Positions 26,496 through 35,593 are shown, numbered from the stretch's first letter. The stretch: DNA of 64,000 nt from Streptomyces sp. NBC_01214 (GCF_026340975.1 NZ_JAPEOS010000001.1:3877001-3941000), one strand, 5' to 3'. The notes: generated by a model not told the origin, from the sequence alone. A program made the numbers and translations.

Positions 26496-26660
26496 GACCA
26501 CCTCGCCGCCCATGAATGGCGCGGCAAGCTCTGTTACCGGTTGCTGCATGTCGCCGCCCTCCTCACCCGCGGCGGTCGACGCCTGCGCTTGTGGATATCG
26601 GCTACTCGGCCCTGGAGGCAACGAACTGGCCGCAGCCTTCCACCCAACCGGAAACGGTGA
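26496..26660 (+). pseudogene. IS1380-like transposase C-terminal remnant
   Basis: Reads DHLAAHEWRGKLCYRLLHVA then ALLTRGGRRLRLWI, the typical end of IS1380-family transposases, and shifts frame to ELAAAFHPTGNG before the end. Only about 55 codons survive. The stretch 26281-26495 is likely more of the same element, but I cannot read it. Confidence 0.6.
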
Positions 26661-26723
26661 GGCTAGGAGCCTGGGCATGCCTCAGCGATTGTGGGAGGGC
26701 TCGGCGGACACCCTTGTAAACAG

Positions 26724-26747
26724 TTCTTTAGAAAGATATCTTTAGAA
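26724..26747. promoter_or_regulatory. Operator overlapping the arsR-family start
   Basis: TTCTTTAGAAAGATATCTTT begins a 24-bp A/T-rich dyad: AAAGATATCTTT is a perfect 12-bp palindrome at its centre, flanked by TTCTTTAGAA-type half-sites. It ends two bases before the ATG at 26750, leaving no room for a ribosome site, so the gene is likely leaderless and directly autorepressed. Confidence 0.7.
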
Positions 26748-26749
26748 GC

Positions 26750-27340
26750 ATGGCCGAGATCACGCCCGACGCCGCCGGGGGGTTGCGGCGGTCCGTCCAC
26801 CTCACGGACCCCCGCGCTCTGCGCGCCTACGCCCACCCGACCCGTATGAAGCTGGTCGCGCTGCTGAGGGTCGAGGGGCCCTTCACGGCGACCCATGCCG
26901 CGGAGCTCACCGGCGAGTCCGTCGCCAGTTGCTCCTACCACCTGCGGACGCTCGCGAAGTACGGCCTGGTCGAACACGCCGAGGGCGGTCAGGGCCGGGA
27001 GAAGCCCTGGCGCGCCACGGCCCAGTACACCAACTGGCAGAACGCCGACGGTGAGGCGGCCGACGCACTCAGCACGGCCATGGCCGAGCGCTACTTCGAG
27101 CACATGACGCGCGCGATCGAAACCCGGCACCAACTACCGAGCGAATGGCGCCGGGCGGAGTGGTTCGGCGACGACGTCGTCTACCTGACCGCCGCCGAAC
27201 TCGCCGAAGTGGGGAAGCGCTTCTCGGAGATCCTGGGCTCCTACGGTGAGCGGCTCGGCGACCCCTCCCTGCGCCCGGACGGCGCGGCACCGGTGACCAT
27301 GCTGCGCATCGCGTTCCGCAACCGTCAGACGACCACATGA
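26750..27340 (+). CDS. ArsR-type winged-helix regulator
   Basis: 196 residues. HPTRMKLVALLRVEGPFTAT starts the winged helix, with recognition helix ESVASCSYHLRTLAKYGLVE and the wing GREKPWRATAQ. The C-terminal 90 residues are helical (dimerisation/effector). No metal-site cysteine pair typical of ArsR/SmtB is seen, so it probably senses an organic ligand. It is followed 35 bp later by an MFS exporter, a common Streptomyces pair in which the repressor controls the pump. The AT-rich operator at its start suggests autoregulation of the pair. Confidence 0.85.
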   Translation: MAEITPDAAGGLRRSVHLTDPRALRAYAHPTRMKLVALLRVEGPFTATHAAELTGESVASCSYHLRTLAKYGLVEHAEGGQGREKPWRATAQYTNWQNADGEAADALSTAMAERYFEHMTRAIETRHQLPSEWRRAEWFGDDVVYLTAAELAEVGKRFSEILGSYGERLGDPSLRPDGAAPVTMLRIAFRNRQTTT

Positions 27341-27375
27341 CAGTCGCACGAACCCGCTGAACCCGGAGTGAGCGC

Positions 27376-28644
27376 ATGCCACCGACCAAGACTTCAGCAC
27401 GTGGAGAGTTAGCGAAGCCGGCCTACCGCGATCCCAATGTAGTGCGTTGGGTGGTTGCCTATACCGCCTCGGTGGTGGGCAACGGCTGCTTCTTCCTGGC
27501 TCTCGGCTGGGCGGCGAGCCGGACCGCCACACCGGCGGAAGTCAGTCTCGTCATGGCGGTTGGCGCCGTTCCTCGCGCCGTTCTCATGCTGGGCGGCGGA
27601 GTGATCGCGGACCGTTTCAGTCCCCGCTACGTGATCATCGGCAGCGACACGGTGCGTTGCGTGGTGATCCTGGCCGCGGCAGCAGTGCTTGCCTTGGCGT
27701 CTCCGGGGCTTTGGCTGCTTGTCGCGGTCGCTCTTGTCTTTGGCGTGGCCGACGCCCTGTTTCTTCCCGCGGTGGGCGCGCTTCCGGCCCGGCTCGCCGA
27801 CGCCGACCAGGTCCTGCGAGTCCAGGGCATGCGGTCCCTGGCAGTCAGGTTGGGCAACAGCCTGGGGGCGCCGCTCGCCGGTCTGGTGATGGCCCTGAGC
27901 GGACCCGCCGCTGCGTTCGCTGTCGCGGGCGGTCTCTTCGCGCTGTCGTTGACCTTGCTCTTCACCGTGCGCATACGCGCGCTGCCCGAAGAGAAGCCCG
28001 ACCCGGAGGCGGTAGCGGGAGAGGCCAAAGCCGCTGGAATGTGGCAGGAGATGACGAGTGGGCTGCAGTACGTGCGGAGACAGTCGCTTGTCCGCATGCT
28101 CGTCCTAGCCCTGGTCGTCGTCGAACTCGGCTGTGTCGCCCCCCTGAGCATCGGATTGGTGCTGCTGGCGCGTGACCGTGACTGGGGAGCGTCCGGTGCC
28201 GGCTGGACCCTCGGCACGTTCAGCGTCGGAGCCGCCGTGAGCGCGCTGCTGCTCACGACCATGGGCCGGCTGCCGCGCCCCGGTGTCTTCTACATCGCCT
28301 CGCTCGCTGCCGGTTCAGCCTCGATCGCCTCGCTCGCCCTGGCCCCGAGCCCCTTGATCGCGGCTGCTCTCGGAGCCGTCGGGGGCCTGACCCTCGGACT
28401 GAACGGCGGTATCTCCTACGCCCTTGTGCAGTCCGCTTGCAAACCTGCCTATCTGGGCCGGGTGATGTCTCTGTTGAGCCTCGCGAGCTTTGGTGTCGGC
28501 CCCCTGGCCCTACCCGTCTTCGGTGCTGCGGTGGCCGGCTTCGGGACGGCTCCGGCCTTTGCCGTGTTCGGGGGAACCGCCGGTCTCGGGGCAGTGGCCT
28601 GCCTCTTCTCGGCGGACGTCCGTCGCGCCGAACTGCCCAGCTGA
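27376..28644 (+). CDS. MFS exporter
   Basis: 422 residues with 12 predicted helices. The motif-A region VIADRFSPRYVIIGSD lies between helices 2 and 3, and a similar loop separates the two six-helix halves. It resembles the DHA/enterobactin-exporter-like branch. It would expel a drug or metabolite using the proton gradient. GGAGTGAGCGC precedes the ATG. Codon 12 is TTA (27409-27411), so expression may be tied to bldA and development. It sits in an operon-like arrangement with the ArsR-type regulator. Confidence 0.87.
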   Translation: MPPTKTSARGELAKPAYRDPNVVRWVVAYTASVVGNGCFFLALGWAASRTATPAEVSLVMAVGAVPRAVLMLGGGVIADRFSPRYVIIGSDTVRCVVILAAAAVLALASPGLWLLVAVALVFGVADALFLPAVGALPARLADADQVLRVQGMRSLAVRLGNSLGAPLAGLVMALSGPAAAFAVAGGLFALSLTLLFTVRIRALPEEKPDPEAVAGEAKAAGMWQEMTSGLQYVRRQSLVRMLVLALVVVELGCVAPLSIGLVLLARDRDWGASGAGWTLGTFSVGAAVSALLLTTMGRLPRPGVFYIASLAAGSASIASLALAPSPLIAAALGAVGGLTLGLNGGISYALVQSACKPAYLGRVMSLLSLASFGVGPLALPVFGAAVAGFGTAPAFAVFGGTAGLGAVACLFSADVRRAELPS

Positions 28645-28849
28645 GCGGCCGGAGTCGGTGACCGTCATCGGCTCACATCACCGCGGGCCGGGAACCGACT
28701 CCTGGATGTCGCGCGCACCGACGTCTTCCTCGTTGGCCAAGACCGTGACCGTGACGTCGAGTTCGGGCGGCAGGGCTGGAGACGAGGCCGTAGCTGAAGG
28801 TCCACTACAGAGGGGCGAGGCGCTACCTCGTGGTCGCTGGTCGCTGGTC

Positions 28850-29325
28850 GCGAGATCGCCAAGGAATCGCGGCGCGGACGGCCGTGGGGTCTGCCGTTCG
28901 AAGCTCGCATCCTCCTGGGCACGGCTTACTGGCGTACGAAATGGAGCATGCGGCAGCTCGCTCGCGCGGCAGCTCGCTCCGCTGCTCGGCGCCTCCAAGT
29001 CGGCGGCTGACTGGACCGTCGATCACTCGGCCCGGAGATCGCGCTTCAGCCGCGCGAGCGGTTCCGTAGGAACACCGTGCTCATGGTGGACGGCAGCCGC
29101 GTACCCACCCGCGACCGTTCGATCGCCGAGCACGCGAAGGACTACCGCTGCTCCACGGCTCACCACGTCGTCATCTACGCCGGCACCCGCCCGATCGTCA
29201 TGGTCGGCCGGCCGCTGCCCGGGAGACGACAAGCCCGAGGCTGGGAAGGATCCAGCGCCAAGGGCGCCGTTGGCCGCACGATGAGCACCGGTGACGGCGG
29301 TTGCCGGGGACACCATCCTTGAGAC
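28850..29325 (+). pseudogene. IS5-family transposase remnant
   Basis: Pieces of one transposase in changing frames: ARILLGTAYWRTKWSMRQLA, RQLAPLLGASKSAADWTVDH (next to a short duplication of GGCAGCTCGCTC), then PRERFRRNTVLMVDGSRVPT with the first DDE aspartate in MVDGS, RSIAEHAKDYRCSTAHHVV and GRTMSTGDGGCRG. It is a different IS5-group lineage from the remnant at 7.6-8.55 kb. The 200 bp before it (28645-28849) hold nothing I can name. Confidence 0.75.
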
Positions 29326-29359
29326 GGGCCCCGGCGACGGGGTGGCGTGGCGTGGACAG

Positions 29360-30988
29360 TTAGGCCGTGTCCGCTTCCGTCGCCACCGCCTTTGCCCAGC
29401 GGTAGTCCGCCTTGCCGCTCGGGGAACGCTGGATGGCGGGCGCGATGACCAACTGCCGCGGGATCTTGTAGCCCGCCAGCCTGGTGCGGCAGTGGCTCTG
29501 TATCTGGTCCAGGGACGGCGCCTCGGCGCCCTCCCGCACCTGGACCACCGCGGCCACGTGGTTGCCCCAGGTCGGGTCCGGGACCCCCGCCACCAGGGCG
29601 TCGTACACGTCGGGGTGGGACTTCAGGGCCTGCTCGACCTCCTCCGGGTACACCTTCTCGCCGCCCGTGTTGATGCACTGCGAGCCCCGGCCCAGCACCG
29701 TGACGATGCCCTGCTCGTCGACGGTCGCCATGTCGCCGAGCAGCACCCAGCGCTCCGTACCCTTCTGGAAGAAGGTTTCGGCGGTCTTCCCCGGGTCGTT
29801 GTAGTAGCCGAGCGGGACGTGTCCGCGCTGGGCGAGGCGGCCCGGCTCGCCCACCGCCACCGGCTCGTGCGTCACCGGGTCCACCACCTGCGTACGGTCG
29901 TTGACCTCCAGGCGGAAGCCCTTCTCCGGGCCGGAGTCGTCCGTCGCCCGGCCGTTGGACCCGGACTCGGACGACCCGAAGTTGTTCAGGAGCAGCACGT
30001 TCGGTACCAGCCGTTGGAACTCGGCGCGCACCGTCTCCGACATGATCGCCCCGGACGAGGAGACGCTGAACAGCGACGACAGGTCCGTGCCCTTGAGCGG
30101 GCCGTTCAGGGCGTCGATCAGCGGTCGCAGCATCGCGTCGCCGACCAGCGACACGCTGGAGACCTTCTCCTTCTCGATCGTACGGAGCACTTCCTCGGGC
30201 GCGTACTTCCGGTGGATGACCACTCGCTGGCCGTAGTTGAAGGCGATGAACGAGGTCAGCGTCGACGTGCCGTGCATCAGCGGGGGCGCGGGGAAGAAGG
30301 TGAGCCCGGCGCCGCGAGCCGCGACCCGCTCGGCCAGTTCCTCGGGCCGCTTCACCGGCTCGCCCGAGGGCTCGCCGCCGAAGAGCCCGGCGAAGAAGAG
30401 GTCCTCGGCCCGCCACATCACGCCCTTGGGCATGCCCGTCGTACCGCCGGTGTAGATGATGAACAGGTCGTCGGGGCTGCGCGGCGCGAACCCGCGCCCG
30501 GGTGATCCGGCCGCCTCGGCGTCCGCGTACGGGATCGGCGCGATCGACGGCTCGGGGGCGCCGTCGGGAGCCCGGCCGACCCGGATCAGGTGCCGGAGCT
30601 TCGTCGTCTGCGGCAGTGCGGCCGCGACCCGCTCGGTGAACTCGCCCTCGAAGACGAGGGCGGCGAGATCGGCGTCGTTGTAGAGGTAGACCAGCTCCTC
30701 TTCCACGTAACGGTAGTTGACGTTCACCGGAACCAGTCGGGCCTTCAGGCAGGCCAGCACCGTCTGCAGGTACTCGATCCCGTTGTAGAGGTGAAGTCCC
30801 AGGTGCTCGCCGGCCGTCAGGCCGCTGTCGAGCAGGTGGTGCGCGATCCGGTTCGCCGCCGCGTCGAGCTCCGCGTACGTCAGGCGGCGCTCGGCGCCGG
30901 TCCCGGGGTGGTCCACGTATACGAGGGCCTCGCGGTCCGGGACCACGTCCACGACCGACTCGAACAGGTCGGCAAGGTTGTACTCCAC
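29360..30988 (-). CDS. Acyl-CoA ligase of the catabolic cluster
   Basis: 542 residues. IIYTGGTTGMPKGVMW is the ATP motif (TGGTTG in place of the usual TSGTTG), LLLNNFGSSESGSNG the adenylate motif, WVLLGDMATVD the hinge, INTGGEKVYPEEVE and SPSGKADYRW the C-terminal domain with catalytic Lys. The GVMWR ending is common among ligases of mycobacterial and rhodococcal steroid clusters (FadD19/FadD17 group), hence a bulky carboxylate is likely. GTG 30988 has AGGAGGA seven bases upstream. It is divergent from the crotonase operon, with operator B between, so one regulator probably controls both. Confidence 0.9.
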   Translation of the reverse strand: MEYNLADLFESVVDVVPDREALVYVDHPGTGAERRLTYAELDAAANRIAHHLLDSGLTAGEHLGLHLYNGIEYLQTVLACLKARLVPVNVNYRYVEEELVYLYNDADLAALVFEGEFTERVAAALPQTTKLRHLIRVGRAPDGAPEPSIAPIPYADAEAAGSPGRGFAPRSPDDLFIIYTGGTTGMPKGVMWRAEDLFFAGLFGGEPSGEPVKRPEELAERVAARGAGLTFFPAPPLMHGTSTLTSFIAFNYGQRVVIHRKYAPEEVLRTIEKEKVSSVSLVGDAMLRPLIDALNGPLKGTDLSSLFSVSSSGAIMSETVRAEFQRLVPNVLLLNNFGSSESGSNGRATDDSGPEKGFRLEVNDRTQVVDPVTHEPVAVGEPGRLAQRGHVPLGYYNDPGKTAETFFQKGTERWVLLGDMATVDEQGIVTVLGRGSQCINTGGEKVYPEEVEQALKSHPDVYDALVAGVPDPTWGNHVAAVVQVREGAEAPSLDQIQSHCRTRLAGYKIPRQLVIAPAIQRSPSGKADYRWAKAVATEADTA

Positions 30989-31071
30989 CGTTCCTCCTGA
31001 CCCCGTGACTGGTCTGTTCCGGCGGTCATTAGAGCGCCGGAGACGGCAACTGGGAAGGGCACCGCTCAAGA

Positions 31072-31092
31072 AATCTGACTGAGTGTCAGAAA
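31072..31092. promoter_or_regulatory. 21-bp dyad operator, site B
   Basis: AATCTGA, seven bases (CTGAGTG), TCAGAAA, same spacing and arms as site A. It lies 83 bp from the ligase start (30988) and 62 bp from the crotonase start (31155), suited to controlling both divergent transcripts. Confidence 0.85.
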
Positions 31093-31154
31093 ACTATTGA
31101 ACTGCACCCTCCCCTACTGCAACCTGTTCTAGGTCTTGAGACGGGAGGACGGCA

Positions 31155-31955
31155 ATGGGTGGGACGGAACACCTGACCGTGGATCGCCGCGGCGCCACGC
31201 TGGTGCTCACCATGAACAGGCCCGAAGCGAAGAACGCGCTCTCGCTTCCGCTGCTGGTGGGGCTGTACGACGGCTGGCTGGAGGCGGACGCCGACGACGG
31301 GATCCGCTCGGTGGTCCTCACCGGCGCGGGCGGGGACTTCTGCGCCGGAATGGACCTCAAGGCCCTGGCCGGGAAGGGCATGGCGGGCGACCAGTACCGG
31401 GACCGCCTCAAGGCCGACCCCGACCTGCACTGGAAGGCGATGCTGCGCCACCACCGGCCGCGCAAGCCGGTGATCGCAGCGGTGGAGGGCTACTGCGTGG
31501 CCGGCGGGACCGAGATCCTGCAAGGCACGGACATCCGGGTGGCGGCCGAGGGCGCGACCTTCGGGCTGTTCGAGGTCAAACGCGGGCTGTTCCCGATCGG
31601 CGGCTCCACGGTGCGGCTGCCGCGCCAGATCCCCCGTACGCACGCCCTGGAGATGCTGCTGACCGGCCGCCCGTACTCCGCCGCCGAGGCCGAGCGGATC
31701 GGGCTGGTCGGGCGGGTGGTGCCGGACGGTACGGCGCTGGCGGCGGCCCTGGAGATCGCGGAGCGGATCAATGCGTGCGGGCCGTTGGCGGTGGAGGCGG
31801 TCAAGGCGTCGGTCTACGAGACCGCCGAGCTGACGGAGCGGGAGGGGTTGGCCTCGGAACTCCTGCGCGGGTGGCCGATCTTCGACACCGCCGATGCGAG
31901 GGAGGGGGCGCGGGCCTTTGCGGAGAAGCGGCCCGCGGTGTATCGGCGCGAGTAG
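31155..31955 (+). CDS. Crotonase-fold enoyl-CoA hydratase
   Basis: 266 residues. The oxyanion-hole segment is GDFCAGMDLKALAG. The two glutamates used for hydration are both present, in VAGGTEILQGTDIR and FGLFEVKRGLFPIGG, so hydratase chemistry is likely rather than only isomerisation. It would add water to a 2-enoyl-CoA before cleavage by the downstream thiolase-fold proteins. ATG 31155 follows GGAGGAC. First gene of the plus-strand branch of the operator B locus, though 315 bp separate it from the next gene. Confidence 0.9.
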   Translation: MGGTEHLTVDRRGATLVLTMNRPEAKNALSLPLLVGLYDGWLEADADDGIRSVVLTGAGGDFCAGMDLKALAGKGMAGDQYRDRLKADPDLHWKAMLRHHRPRKPVIAAVEGYCVAGGTEILQGTDIRVAAEGATFGLFEVKRGLFPIGGSTVRLPRQIPRTHALEMLLTGRPYSAAEAERIGLVGRVVPDGTALAAALEIAERINACGPLAVEAVKASVYETAELTEREGLASELLRGWPIFDTADAREGARAFAEKRPAVYRRE

Positions 31956-32270
31956 TTCGGGCCGGGCCGGGCCGGGCTGGGTCGGGCCGCGGGCCGCCCT
32001 TGCCCGTGGCTGCCGCCTGTTGCCTGCGCCTGCGCCTGTGTTCGGGTGCGGCGCCGTTGCCGGGGGCGCTGCCCCCGGACCCCCGCGCCTCAAACGCCGG
32101 CGGGGCTGAAAGATCGCCTCAAACGCCGGCGAGGCTGGAGGGGGGCCGGCGGGGCTGGAGGGGGCCGGCGGGGCCGGGTAGGGGGCGCCCCGAGCGGGGA
32201 GGGCGTCGGCGGGGCTTGGACGAGGGCCTCTCAGTGAAGACCACCGAATCGATCGCATCGGAGAACCGTC
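31956..32270. repeat. Repeat-filled intergenic gap
   Basis: No gene seen. It contains two copies of the Streptomyces intergenic repeat GCCTCAAACGCCGGCGGGGC (32087-32106 and 32116-32135), then several GGCCGGCGGGGCTGGAGG units. This may be an attenuating or terminating structure between the crotonase and the DUF35 gene. Confidence 0.6.
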
Positions 32271-33230
32271 ATGACAGCTGCCTCCCCACCGGAGATCCTC
32301 CGCGCGCCCCTCATAGTCGAGTTCCCGTTCACCCGGTCCCTCGGGCCCGTCCAGAGCGCCTTCCTCACCGGGTTGCGGGAGGGCACCGTCCTCGGTGTGA
32401 AGACTTCCGCCGGCACGGTGATGGTCCCGCCCGTCGAGTACGACCCCGTCACCGCCGAGGAGATCCGCGAGCTCGTCGAGGTCGCCGCCACCGGCACCGT
32501 CACCACCTGGGCGTGGAACGACCTGCCCCGCCCCCAACAGCCCCTCGACACCCCCTTCGCCTGGGTGCTGGTCAAGCTCGACGGCGCCGACACCGCCCTC
32601 CTGCACGCCCTCGACGCGCCCGGCCCCGACGCCGTCCGCACCGGCATGCGCGTACGGGTCCGCTGGGCCGCCGAGCGCACCGGCGCCATCACCGACATCG
32701 CCTGCTTCGAACCGTACGACGGCCCCGCCGGCGGGGAGGCCGTCCCGCACGACGGGGCCTTCGACGACGCCGTCACCGGCATCGTCGCCGAGGCCCGCCT
32801 CGACTACGTCTACAGCCCCGGCCGCGCCCAGACCGCGTACATCGCGGCCCTCTCCGAGCGTCGGACCGTCGGCGAGCGCTGCCCCTCCTGCCACAAGGTG
32901 TACGTCCCGCCGCGCGGTGCCTGCCCCACGTGCGGCGTGGCCACCACCGACCGCGTCGAGGTCGGTCCGGCCGGCACCGTCACCACCTACTGCATCGTCA
33001 ACATCAAGGCCAAGAACCTCGACATCGAGGTCCCCTACGTCTACGCCCACATCGCCCTCGACGGCGCCGACCTCGCCCTCCACGGCCGGATCGGCGGCAT
33101 CCCCTACGACCAGGTCCGCATGGGCCTGCGCGTCGAGCCCGTATGGACCGAGGGCGGCCGCTACCCCGACCACTACCGCCCCACCGGCGAACCGGACGCG
33201 GACTACGACGCGTACAAGGAGCTCATCTGA
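32271..33230 (+). CDS. Tandem OB-fold/DUF35 acyl-CoA-associated protein
   Basis: 319 residues made of two DUF35-type OB-fold halves. The first (about 1-160) has lost its zinc ribbon; the second has it, as CPSCHKVYVPPRGACPTC, followed by the OB strands VGPAGTVTTYCIVNIKAKN and IPYDQVRMGLRVEP. DUF35 proteins bind thiolase-fold enzymes or MaoC hydratases and help present the acyl-CoA, as ChsH2 does with ChsH1 and the aldolase Ltp2 in cholesterol catabolism. The stop overlaps the next start by one base, so it is translationally coupled to the first thiolase-fold protein, its likely partner. Confidence 0.87.
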   Translation: MTAASPPEILRAPLIVEFPFTRSLGPVQSAFLTGLREGTVLGVKTSAGTVMVPPVEYDPVTAEEIRELVEVAATGTVTTWAWNDLPRPQQPLDTPFAWVLVKLDGADTALLHALDAPGPDAVRTGMRVRVRWAAERTGAITDIACFEPYDGPAGGEAVPHDGAFDDAVTGIVAEARLDYVYSPGRAQTAYIAALSERRTVGERCPSCHKVYVPPRGACPTCGVATTDRVEVGPAGTVTTYCIVNIKAKNLDIEVPYVYAHIALDGADLALHGRIGGIPYDQVRMGLRVEPVWTEGGRYPDHYRPTGEPDADYDAYKELI

Positions 33231-34288
33231 TGGCCCGATACGCCCGCGAGGTCGCGGTGGTCGCCTTCGCGCAGAGCGACCACCTGCGCCGCACCGACGA
33301 GCTCAGCGAAGTCGAGATGGTCATGCCGGTCCTGCACCAGGTGCTGGCCGCCACCGGCCTCAAGGCCGGCGAGATCGGCTTCACCTGCTCCGGCTCCAGC
33401 GACTACCTGGCCGGCCGGGCCTTCTCCTTCACCATGACCCTCGACGGGGTCGGCGCCTGGCCGCCGATCTCCGAGTCGCACGTCGAGATGGACGGGGCCT
33501 GGGCCCTCTACGAAGCCTGGGTCAAGATCCAGACCGGCGAGGCCGACACCGCGCTCGTCTACTCGTACGGGAAGTCCTCACCGGGGTCGGTGCGCGACGT
33601 GCTGACCCGGCAGCTGGACCCGTACTACGTCGCCCCGCTCTGGCCCGACGCGGTGGCCCTGGCCGCCCTCCAGGCCCAGGCCCTGATCGACGCGGGCGAG
33701 ACCGACGAGAGCGCCCTGGCCGCCGTCGGAGCGCGCAGCCGGGCCGCGGCCACCACCAACCCGCACGCCCAGCTCCGCGGCCCCGTCCCGCAGGGCGACT
33801 ACCAGGTCAGGCCGCTGCGCACCGGAGACTGCCCGCCCGTCGGCGACGGCGTGGCCGCCGTCGTCCTGGCCGCCGGCGACCTCGCGCGCCGGCTGTGCGA
33901 ACGCCCCGCCTGGATCACCGGCATCGACCACCGCATCGAGGCCCACGGCCTGGGCCTGCGCGACCTCACCGACTCCCCGTCCACCCGGCTCGCCGCCGAA
34001 CACGCGGGTGTCTTCGAAGCCCCGGTGGACACGGCCGAACTGCACGCGCCGTTCTCCTCCCAAGAGGTCGTGCTCCGCAAGGCCCTCGGACTCGCCGACG
34101 ACGTGACCGTCAACCCCTCCGGGGGAGCGCTCGCCGCCAATCCGATGATGGCCGCCGGCCTGATCCGCATCGGCGAGGCGGCCGCCCGGATCCATCGCGG
34201 CGCATCGCGACGGGCCGTCGCCCACGCCACCTCCGGCCCCTGCCTCCAGCAGAACCTGGTCGCCGTCCTGGAAGGGGACGCAAGGTGA
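33230..34288 (+). CDS. Thiolase-fold (lipid-transfer-protein/Ltp-like) enzyme 1
   Basis: 352 residues of thiolase fold. At the position of the nucleophilic cysteine (usual context VEnCASG) it reads ESHVEMDGAWALYEA, so the cysteine is absent. The later glycine-rich active-site block TVNPSGGALAANPMMAAGL is kept. Actinobacterial Ltp proteins without this cysteine act as retro-aldolases on steroid side-chain CoA esters together with a DUF35 protein. The ATG overlaps the stop of the DUF35 gene (TGATG), and its end overlaps the next start by four bases. Confidence 0.85.
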   Translation: MARYAREVAVVAFAQSDHLRRTDELSEVEMVMPVLHQVLAATGLKAGEIGFTCSGSSDYLAGRAFSFTMTLDGVGAWPPISESHVEMDGAWALYEAWVKIQTGEADTALVYSYGKSSPGSVRDVLTRQLDPYYVAPLWPDAVALAALQAQALIDAGETDESALAAVGARSRAAATTNPHAQLRGPVPQGDYQVRPLRTGDCPPVGDGVAAVVLAAGDLARRLCERPAWITGIDHRIEAHGLGLRDLTDSPSTRLAAEHAGVFEAPVDTAELHAPFSSQEVVLRKALGLADDVTVNPSGGALAANPMMAAGLIRIGEAAARIHRGASRRAVAHATSGPCLQQNLVAVLEGDAR

Positions 34289-35451
34289 GTAAAGAGCCCG
34301 TGGCCATCGTCGGGATCGGCCAGACGAAGCACGTGGCGGCCCGCCACGACGTGTCCATCGCCGGACTGGTCCGCGAGGCGGCGGCGCGCGCCCTCGCCGA
34401 CGCCGAACTGACCTGGGCGGACATCGACGCGGTCGTCATCGGCAAGGCCCCCGACTTCTTCGAGGGGGTGATGATGCCCGAGCTGTACCTGGCGGACGCC
34501 CTCGGCGCGGTCGGGAAGCCGATGCTGCGCGTGCACACGGCCGGTTCGGTCGGCGGGTCCACCGCCCTGGTCGCCTCCAACCTGGTGGCGGCCCGCGTCC
34601 ACCGCACCGTCCTCACCCTCGCCTTCGAGAAACAGTCCGAATCCAACGCCATGTGGGGCCTCTCGCTCCCCGTCCCCTTCCAGCAGCCGCTGCTCGCCGG
34701 CGCGGGCGGCTTCTTCGCCCCGCACGTGCGCGCGTACATGCGGCGCACCGGCGCACCGGACACGGTGGGCTCACTGGTGGCGTACAAGGACCGGCGCAAC
34801 GCGATCAAGAACCCGTACGCGCACCTGCACGAGCACGACATCACCCTGGAGAAGGTCCAGGCGTCACCGATGCTGTGGGACCCGATCCGCTACTCGGAGA
34901 CCTGCCCCTCCTCGGACGGGGCGTGCGCGATGGTCCTCACCGACCGGGCGGGCGCCGCCCGGTCGCCGAAGCCGGCGGCCTGGGTGCACGGCGGGGCGAT
35001 GCGCAGCGAGCCCACCCTCTTCGCCGGCAAGGACTTCGTCTCCCCGCAGGCCGGCAAGGACTGCGCGGCCGACGTCTACCGCCAGGCCGGCATCACCGAC
35101 CCGCGCCGGGAGATCGACGCGGTCGAGATGTACGTGCCGTTCTCCTGGTACGAGCCGATGTGGCTGGAGAACCTCGGCTTCGCGGCGGAGGGCGAGGGCT
35201 GGAAGCTCACGGAGGCCGGGGTCACCGAACTCGACGGGGACCTTCCGGTCAATCCGTCGGGCGGTGTGCTGTCCACCAATCCGATCGGCGCCTCCGGCAT
35301 GATCCGCTTCGCGGAGGCGGCCCTCCAGGTACGCGGCCGGGCCGGGGAACACCAGGTCCCGGGAGCCCGTCGGGCGCTGGGCCATGCGTACGGCGGCGGC
35401 GCGCAGTTCTTCGCCATGTGGCTGGTGGGGGCACAGGAGCCGACCTCCTGA
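34285..35451 (+). CDS. Thiolase-fold (Ltp-like) enzyme 2
   Basis: 388 residues. VAIVGIGQTKHVAARHDVSI is the usual thiolase N-terminus. The nucleophile position reads VHTAGSVGGSTALVASNLV, where thiolases have NNCSTGSTA, so the cysteine is replaced. YSETCPSSDGACAMVL and VNPSGGVLSTNPIGASG follow as the conserved C-terminal blocks. GTG 34285 overlaps the previous stop (GTGA). With its neighbour it may form a heteromeric Ltp complex on the DUF35 protein. Last gene of the operon. Confidence 0.87.
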   Translation: MSKEPVAIVGIGQTKHVAARHDVSIAGLVREAAARALADAELTWADIDAVVIGKAPDFFEGVMMPELYLADALGAVGKPMLRVHTAGSVGGSTALVASNLVAARVHRTVLTLAFEKQSESNAMWGLSLPVPFQQPLLAGAGGFFAPHVRAYMRRTGAPDTVGSLVAYKDRRNAIKNPYAHLHEHDITLEKVQASPMLWDPIRYSETCPSSDGACAMVLTDRAGAARSPKPAAWVHGGAMRSEPTLFAGKDFVSPQAGKDCAADVYRQAGITDPRREIDAVEMYVPFSWYEPMWLENLGFAAEGEGWKLTEAGVTELDGDLPVNPSGGVLSTNPIGASGMIRFAEAALQVRGRAGEHQVPGARRALGHAYGGGAQFFAMWLVGAQEPTS

Positions 35452-35593
35452 ACACGGGCCCGGCCGACGACGGAGGGGCCGGCCGGGGAGCCGGACGGGC
35501 CGGACCGGCCACGGGTGACTCACCGTGGCCTGTCCGGCACCCGCTGCGGTGGTTAACCTTGCCCCCGGACGACGTACCGGGAGGAGCACGCAC

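Noticed and set aside
28678..28998. Short minus-strand frame ending near 28678 (PELDVTVTVLANEEDVGARD)
   Set aside because: The sequence looks protein-like for about 30 codons but has no start or family match, and the rest overlaps the transposase remnant.
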